From contig NZ_NNBK01000011.1 of assembly GCF_002803075.1 (NCBI RefSeq), positions 124,001 through 188,000 on the forward strand: 64,000 bases of DNA, read 5' to 3'. The notes below the pieces were generated by a model that did no database searches, was not told the DNA's origin, and saw only the letters and a program-made list of their open reading frames with translations. Made by a program: the position numbers and the translations under genes. Positions 59,716 through 64,000 of this stretch are shown piece after piece (position 1 is the first letter of the stretch; each line of letters starts with the position of its first letter). The DNA comes from Streptomyces sp. CB01373 (GTDB lineage: Bacteria > Actinomycetota > Actinomycetes > Streptomycetales > Streptomycetaceae).

Positions 59716-60303
59716 ATGCGTGACGACCAGGCGGCACTTGCCCAAGGGGCGATCGGTGCGCTCGTCCACCGCGCCGTCGACGGCGACGAGCAGGCCACGC
59801 ACGATCTGCTCGCCCGTGTCCACCCACTGGCGCTGCGCTACTGCCGCACCCGGCTGTCCCGGCTCCCGGGCGACGCCCGGCACTTCGTCGAGGACCTCGC
59901 CCAGGAGGTCTGCGTCGCGGTCCTGCTGGCCCTGCCGCGCTACAAGGACACCGGCCGTCCCTTCGAGGCCTTCGTCTTCGCCATCGCCGCCCACAAGGTC
60001 GCCGACCTGCAGCGCGCCGCCATGCGGCACCCGGGCTCGACGGCCGTGCCCTCGGACGAGATGCCCGAGCGCCCGGACGACTCGCTCGGCCCGGAGGAGC
60101 GCGCCCTGCTCAGCAGCGACGCCGAGTGGGCCAAGAAGCTGCTGGCCAGCCTCCCGGAGAACCAGCGCGAGCTGCTGCTGCTGCGCATCGCGGTGGGGTT
60201 GACCGCGGAGGAAACGGGACAGATGTTGGGAATGTCACCCGGAGCGGTCCGGGTGGCCCAGCACCGCGCGCTCAGCCGGCTGCGCGCCCTGGCCGAACAG
60301 TAG
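59716..60303 (+). CDS. shbA: ECF-like sigma factor of the SigD/ShbA type
   Basis: A 195-residue sigma factor. Region 2 includes LALRYCRTRLSRLPGDARHFVEDLAQEVCVAVLLALPRY and region 4 LPENQRELLLLRIAVGLTAEETGQMLGMSPGAVRVAQHRALSRLRAL. The order whiB-type gene, sigma factor, guaB, guaB3 matches mycobacterial sigD, and in Streptomyces this type corresponds to ShbA, reported to drive hrdB. The ATG at 59716 is chosen; starts at 59626 or 59575 would lengthen the N-terminus. The symbol is assigned from context and similarity by eye. Confidence 0.8.
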   Translation: MRDDQAALAQGAIGALVHRAVDGDEQATHDLLARVHPLALRYCRTRLSRLPGDARHFVEDLAQEVCVAVLLALPRYKDTGRPFEAFVFAIAAHKVADLQRAAMRHPGSTAVPSDEMPERPDDSLGPEERALLSSDAEWAKKLLASLPENQRELLLLRIAVGLTAEETGQMLGMSPGAVRVAQHRALSRLRALAEQ

Positions 60304-60466
60304 GCGGCCGTCCCGCCCCTCACTCACCGCCCCGGTTGAACGCGCGGCAGGTCATTTCCGTACGAAAGTACGAATCCGGCGGCTGCTCAGAACCGTGGAA
60401 TGAGAGAGGCGTGCTTCCCGTTAGCATGGACATCCGCACCGATCAAGGCCATTTGGGGAAGGTGTC

Positions 60467-61969
60467 ATGACTGCCAACGTCGACGGAGTGCCCGAGAAAT
60501 TCGCGACACTCGGGCTGACCTACGACGACGTGCTCCTCCTGCCGGGCGCATCCGAGGTGCTCCCCAACGCGGTCGACACATCGTCCCGTATCTCCCGCAA
60601 CGTCCGGGTCAACATCCCGCTGCTCTCGGCGGCGATGGACAAGGTGACCGAGTCCCGCATGGCGATCTCGATGGCCCGGCTGGGCGGCGTGGGCGTGCTG
60701 CACCGCAACCTCTCGGTCGAGGACCAGGTCAACCAGGTCGACCTGGTCAAGCGGTCCGAGTCCGGCATGGTCACCGACCCCATCACGGTGCACCCGGAGG
60801 CGACGCTCGCCGAGGCGGACGCGCTGTGCGCCAAGTTCCGCATCAGCGGTGTGCCCGTCACGGACCCGGCCGGCAAGCTGCTGGGCATCGTCACCAACCG
60901 TGACATGGCCTTCGAGTCCGACCGCAGCCGCCAGGTGCGCGATGTCATGACGCCGATGCCGCTGGTCACCGGCAAGGTCGGCATCTCCGGCGTCGACGCC
61001 ATGGAACTGCTGCGCAAGCACAAGATCGAGAAGCTGCCGCTGGTCGACGACGCGGGCGTCCTCAAGGGCCTGATCACCGTCAAGGACTTCGTCAAGGCGG
61101 AGCAGTACCCGAACGCGGCCAAGGACTCCGAGGGCAGGCTGCTCGTCGGTGCCGCGGTGGGCGCGAGCCCCGAGGCCCTGGAGCGTGCCCAGGCGCTCGC
61201 CGCGGCCGGGGTGGACTTCCTGGTCGTCGACACCTCGCACGGCCACAACAGCAACGCGCTGAGCTGGATGTCGAAGATCAAGTCGAGCGTGTCCGTCGAC
61301 GTGATCGGCGGCAACGTCGCCACGCGCGACGGCGCCCAGGCCCTGATCGACGCCGGTGTCGACGGCATCAAGGTGGGTGTGGGCCCCGGCTCGATCTGCA
61401 CCACGCGTGTGGTCGCCGGTATCGGCGTCCCGCAGGTCACCGCCATCTACGAGGCGTCCCTCGCCGCCCGTCCGGCGGGCATCCCGCTGATCGGCGACGG
61501 CGGCCTGCAGTACTCCGGCGACATCGGCAAGGCGCTCGCCGCCGGCGCCGACACGGTCATGCTGGGCAGCCTGCTCGCGGGCTGCGAGGAGTCGCCCGGC
61601 GAGCTGCTCTTCATCAACGGCAAGCAGTTCAAGTCCTACCGGGGCATGGGCTCGCTCGGCGCCATGCAGTCCCGCGGCCAGGCGAGGTCGTACTCGAAGG
61701 ACCGCTACTTCCAGGCCGAGGTCGCTTCCGACGACAAGCTCGTGCCCGAGGGCATCGAGGGCCAGGTGCCCTACCGCGGCCCGCTGGCCAACGTCCTGCA
61801 CCAGCTCGTCGGCGGTCTGCGCCAGACCATGGGCTATGTGGGCGCGGCCACCATCGAGGAGATGGAATCCAAGGGCCGCTTCGTCCGGATCACCTCGGCG
61901 GGCCTGAAGGAGTCCCACCCGCACGACATCCAGATGACGGTCGAGGCGCCGAACTACAGCAGCAAGTAG
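60467..61969 (+). CDS. guaB: Inosine-5'-monophosphate dehydrogenase
   Basis: A 500-residue enzyme oxidising IMP to XMP, the committed step of GMP synthesis. The catalytic loop GPGSICTTRVVAG carries Cys311. Two CBS domains are inserted at about residues 100-215, and the flap region after YRGMGSLGAM is complete. GGAAGG lies before the ATG. A 163-bp leader precedes it, with a possible -10 TAGCAT near 60423. Confidence 0.97.
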   Translation: MTANVDGVPEKFATLGLTYDDVLLLPGASEVLPNAVDTSSRISRNVRVNIPLLSAAMDKVTESRMAISMARLGGVGVLHRNLSVEDQVNQVDLVKRSESGMVTDPITVHPEATLAEADALCAKFRISGVPVTDPAGKLLGIVTNRDMAFESDRSRQVRDVMTPMPLVTGKVGISGVDAMELLRKHKIEKLPLVDDAGVLKGLITVKDFVKAEQYPNAAKDSEGRLLVGAAVGASPEALERAQALAAAGVDFLVVDTSHGHNSNALSWMSKIKSSVSVDVIGGNVATRDGAQALIDAGVDGIKVGVGPGSICTTRVVAGIGVPQVTAIYEASLAARPAGIPLIGDGGLQYSGDIGKALAAGADTVMLGSLLAGCEESPGELLFINGKQFKSYRGMGSLGAMQSRGQARSYSKDRYFQAEVASDDKLVPEGIEGQVPYRGPLANVLHQLVGGLRQTMGYVGAATIEEMESKGRFVRITSAGLKESHPHDIQMTVEAPNYSSK

Positions 61970-61985
61970 GCGGCACGCCGTGCAG

Positions 61986-62016
61986 GGCGGCTCCGGAAGC
62001 CTCCGGGGCCGCCTTT
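61986..62016 (+). terminator. Intrinsic terminator after guaB
   Basis: A 12-bp stem GGCGGCTCCGGA/TCCGGGGCCGCC (61986-61997 with 62002-62013, one G-U) and an AGCC loop are followed by TTT. It separates guaB from guaB3. Confidence 0.7.
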
Positions 62017-62074
62017 GCCATGGGTGTCGGCGATACTGGAAGACGCTGCAACGCATCAGGGAAAGGCCACAGAC

Positions 62075-63199
62075 GTGACTGAGATCGAGATCGGGCGCGG
62101 CAAGCGCGGCCGCCGGGCGTACGCCTTCGACGACATCGCCGTCGTCCCCAGCCGCCGTACGCGGGACCCGAAGGAGGTCTCGATCGCCTGGCAGATCGAC
62201 GCCTACCGCTTCGAGCTGCCCTTCCTGGCGGCCCCCATGGACTCGGTCGTCTCCCCGGCCACGGCCATCCGCATCGGCGAGCTGGGCGGCCTGGGCGTGC
62301 TCAACCTCGAGGGCCTGTGGACGCGGTACGAGGACCCGCAGCCGCTGCTCGACGAGATCGCCGAGCTGCCCGCCGAGGTCGCGACCAGCCGCCTCCAGGA
62401 GATCTACGCCGCTCCCATCAAGGAGGAGCTGATCGGCGCGCGGATCAAGCAGGTGCGCGACGCGGGCGTGGTCACCGCCGCCGCGCTCTCCCCGCAGCGC
62501 ACCGCCCAGTTCTCCAAGGCCGTCGTGGACGCGGGCGTGGACATCTTCGTCATCCGCGGCACCACGGTCTCGGCGGAGCACGTGTCGTCCTCGCACGAGC
62601 CGCTGAACCTCAAGCAGTTCATCTACGAGCTCGACGTGCCGGTGATCGTCGGCGGCTGCGCCACCTACACCGCGGCCCTGCACCTGATGCGCACCGGCGC
62701 GGCCGGTGTCCTGGTCGGCTTCGGCGGCGGCGCCGCGCACACCACGCGCAACGTGCTCGGCATCCAGGTTCCGATGGCCACCGCGGTCGCCGACGTGGCC
62801 GCCGCCCGCCGCGACTACATGGACGAGTCCGGCGGCCGGTACGTGCACGTGATCGCGGACGGCGGCGTCGGCTGGTCCGGCGACCTGCCCAAGGCGATCG
62901 CCTGCGGCGCCGACTCCGTGATGATGGGCTCCCCGCTGGCCCGTGCCACCGACGCGCCCGGCAAGGGCCACCACTGGGGCATGGAGGCCGTCAACGAGGA
63001 GCTGCCGCGCGGCCGGAAGGTCGACCTCGGCACGGTCGGCACCATCGAGGAGGTCCTCACCGGTCCCTCGCACATCCCCGACGGCTCCATGAACTTCTTC
63101 GGCGCCCTGCGCCGCGCCATGGCCACGACCGGCTACAGCGAGCTCAAGGAGTTCCAGCGCGTCGAGGTGACGGTGGGGGACTCCCAGCACAAGCGCTGA
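62075..63199 (+). CDS. guaB3: GuaB3-family IMP dehydrogenase-related protein
   Basis: A 374-residue TIM-barrel protein without CBS domains. The barrel start (FDDIAVVPSRRTRDPKEVSI), AAPMDSVVSPATAI and ADGGVGWSGDLPKAIACGADSVMMGSPLARA are family features. At the IMPDH catalytic loop it reads GGGAAHTTRNV where GuaB has SICTTRVV, so the usual cysteine is missing. GuaB3 proteins have been linked to guanine nucleotide interconversion; the exact reaction here is uncertain. Starts from GTG. Confidence 0.93.
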   Translation: MTEIEIGRGKRGRRAYAFDDIAVVPSRRTRDPKEVSIAWQIDAYRFELPFLAAPMDSVVSPATAIRIGELGGLGVLNLEGLWTRYEDPQPLLDEIAELPAEVATSRLQEIYAAPIKEELIGARIKQVRDAGVVTAAALSPQRTAQFSKAVVDAGVDIFVIRGTTVSAEHVSSSHEPLNLKQFIYELDVPVIVGGCATYTAALHLMRTGAAGVLVGFGGGAAHTTRNVLGIQVPMATAVADVAAARRDYMDESGGRYVHVIADGGVGWSGDLPKAIACGADSVMMGSPLARATDAPGKGHHWGMEAVNEELPRGRKVDLGTVGTIEEVLTGPSHIPDGSMNFFGALRRAMATTGYSELKEFQRVEVTVGDSQHKR

Positions 63200-63221
63200 C
63201 ACACGCGCCCACGGCCCGCGA

Positions 63222-63263
63222 AAGGGGCCCGGTCGTCCGCTCAGGCGGACGACCGGGCCCCTT
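63222..63263. terminator. Bidirectional terminator between convergent genes
   Basis: A perfect 18-bp stem (63222-63239 with 63246-63263) with a CTCAGG loop lies between the stops of guaB3 and the reverse-strand dehydrogenase gene. The outer AAGG/CCTT allows use in both directions. Confidence 0.8.
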
Positions 63264-63269
63264 CGCCTC

Positions 63270-64000
63270 TCACAGCCGGTGCGCCGCCCCCGTGGGCGCG
63301 GCCCCGCGGGTGTCCAGGAGCAGTTGGGCCTTCACCGAGAGGCCCTGGAGGTCGTAGGTGCGGTGCTGCTGGAGCAGGACCGTCAGGTCGGCGTCGGCCA
63401 CCGCCTCGTACAGGCAGTCCGCGCGGGGCACGGGCCGGTCGCGGACGCTCCACGCGGGCACGTACGGGTCGTGGTAACTGACCGAGGCGCCGAGGCCCGT
63501 CAGGCGGACGGCGATCTCCTCGGCGGGCGTGCCCTGGAGGTCGGCGAGGTCCGCCTTGTAGGTGACGCCGAGCAGCAGGACCCGGGCGCCTCGGGCCGAC
63601 TTGCCGTGCTCGTTCAGCAGGGCGGCGGCGCGCTGGACGACGTAGCGCGGCATGCGGCCGTTGACCTGCTCGGCGAGTTCGACCATGCGCAGCCCGCAGC
63701 CCGCGTGGCCGGCCAGGTCCTGCGGGAGGCCGTGGCCGCCGACGCCGGGGCCGGGGCGGAAGGCCTGGAAGCCGTACGGCTTGGTCTCCGCGCAGCGCAC
63801 GACGTCCCACAGGTCGACGCCCAGGTCGTGGCAGAGCACGGCCATCTCGTTGACCAGGGCGATGTTGACGTGCCGGTAGTTGGTCTCCAGGAGCTGGACC
63901 GTCTCCGCCTCTCTCAGCCCCCGCGCGCGTACCACCTTGTCGGTCAGCCGCCCGTAGAAGGCCGCGGCCGACTCGGTGCAGGCCGGGGTGAGTCCGCCGA
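63270..64000 (-). CDS. Nucleotide-sugar dehydrogenase-like protein (C-terminal part; lacks catalytic Cys)
   Basis: The visible 243 codons are the C-terminal two thirds of a UDP-glucose/GDP-mannose dehydrogenase-type protein. They include ETVQLLETNYRHVNIALVNEMA (central helix), GPGVGGHGLPQDLAGHAGC, MVELAEQVNGRMPRYVVQRA and the C-terminal Rossmann domain GARVLLLGVTYKADLADLQGTPAEEIA. The catalytic loop is normally GGHC; here Cys is Gly and the following segment is about 8 residues shorter. It may be inactive or have a changed reaction. The 5' end lies beyond the window. Confidence 0.85.
   Translation of the reverse strand, partial: GGLTPACTESAAAFYGRLTDKVVRARGLREAETVQLLETNYRHVNIALVNEMAVLCHDLGVDLWDVVRCAETKPYGFQAFRPGPGVGGHGLPQDLAGHAGCGLRMVELAEQVNGRMPRYVVQRAAALLNEHGKSARGARVLLLGVTYKADLADLQGTPAEEIAVRLTGLGASVSYHDPYVPAWSVRDRPVPRADCLYEAVADADLTVLLQQHRTYDLQGLSVKAQLLLDTRGAAPTGAAHRL

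Noticed and set aside
60443..63202. A 919-codon open frame on the reverse strand across guaB and guaB3
   Set aside because: It is a GC-skew shadow: the forward frames are clear GuaB and GuaB3 with family motifs, and the reverse product is low-complexity His/Gly/Arg/Asp sequence.

Overview
The window is chromosomal DNA of a Streptomyces species. It has very high GC, frequent GTG starts, stop/start overlaps of the GTGA/ATGA kind, and the developmental genes whiD and bldM next to a SigD/ShbA-like sigma factor and guaB/guaB3.

Region 1 (1-18 kb) is the core translation cluster. It runs from the end of rplW through rplB-rpsS-rplV-rpsC-rplP-rpmC-rpsQ (S10 operon) to rplN-rplX-rplE-rpsZ-rpsH-rplF-rplR-rpsE-rpmD-rplO (spc operon). 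After a strong hairpin come secY-adk-map, then infA-rpmJ-rpsM-rpsK-rpoA-rplQ (alpha operon), truA, and, beyond a reverse-strand membrane protein of unknown role, rplM-rpsI. Several intergenic stretches here carry hairpins, and one carries a common Streptomyces dispersed repeat.

Region 2 (18-34 kb) holds amino-sugar, cofactor and wall-precursor housekeeping genes: glmM, a DUF389 membrane protein, coaA, a lipoprotein, glmS, acpS, nnr, alr and an alpha/beta hydrolase. Between glmS and acpS lies an accessory island. It contains an XRE-type regulator/DUF397/anti-sigma-like ATPase set resembling the whiJ/abaA loci, and an unknown gene followed by a PIN-domain gene. The PIN gene has been split by a 1.9-kb IS200/IS605 element (tnpA plus tnpB) and has also lost part of its middle.

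Region 3 (33-38 kb) holds the tRNA t6A genes tsaE, tsaB and tsaD with rimI. It also has a near-perfect 173-bp mobile repeat, a small ORF behind a 24-bp perfect palindrome, and a candidate small RNA with its own terminator.

Region 4 (38-50 kb) starts with a GH3 beta-glucosidase, a sugar ABC transporter (binding protein and two permeases) and a divergent LacI regulator, with repeated CGAATGT motifs between the divergent genes. An LCP wall ligase, a DGPF protein with an ECF42-type sigma factor (and a matching promoter), and a methyltransferase follow.

Region 5 (49-58 kb) has two lipoprotein polysaccharide deacetylases, groES-groEL behind two CIRCE operators, a YefM-YoeB toxin-antitoxin pair behind a regularly spaced GTAC array, and a set of oxidoreductase-type genes with a LysR regulator.

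Region 6 (57-64 kb) is whiD, bldM (with a BldN-type promoter), the second copy of the 173-bp repeat, the SigD/ShbA-like sigma factor, guaB, guaB3, and the 3' part of a nucleotide-sugar dehydrogenase that lacks the usual catalytic cysteine.
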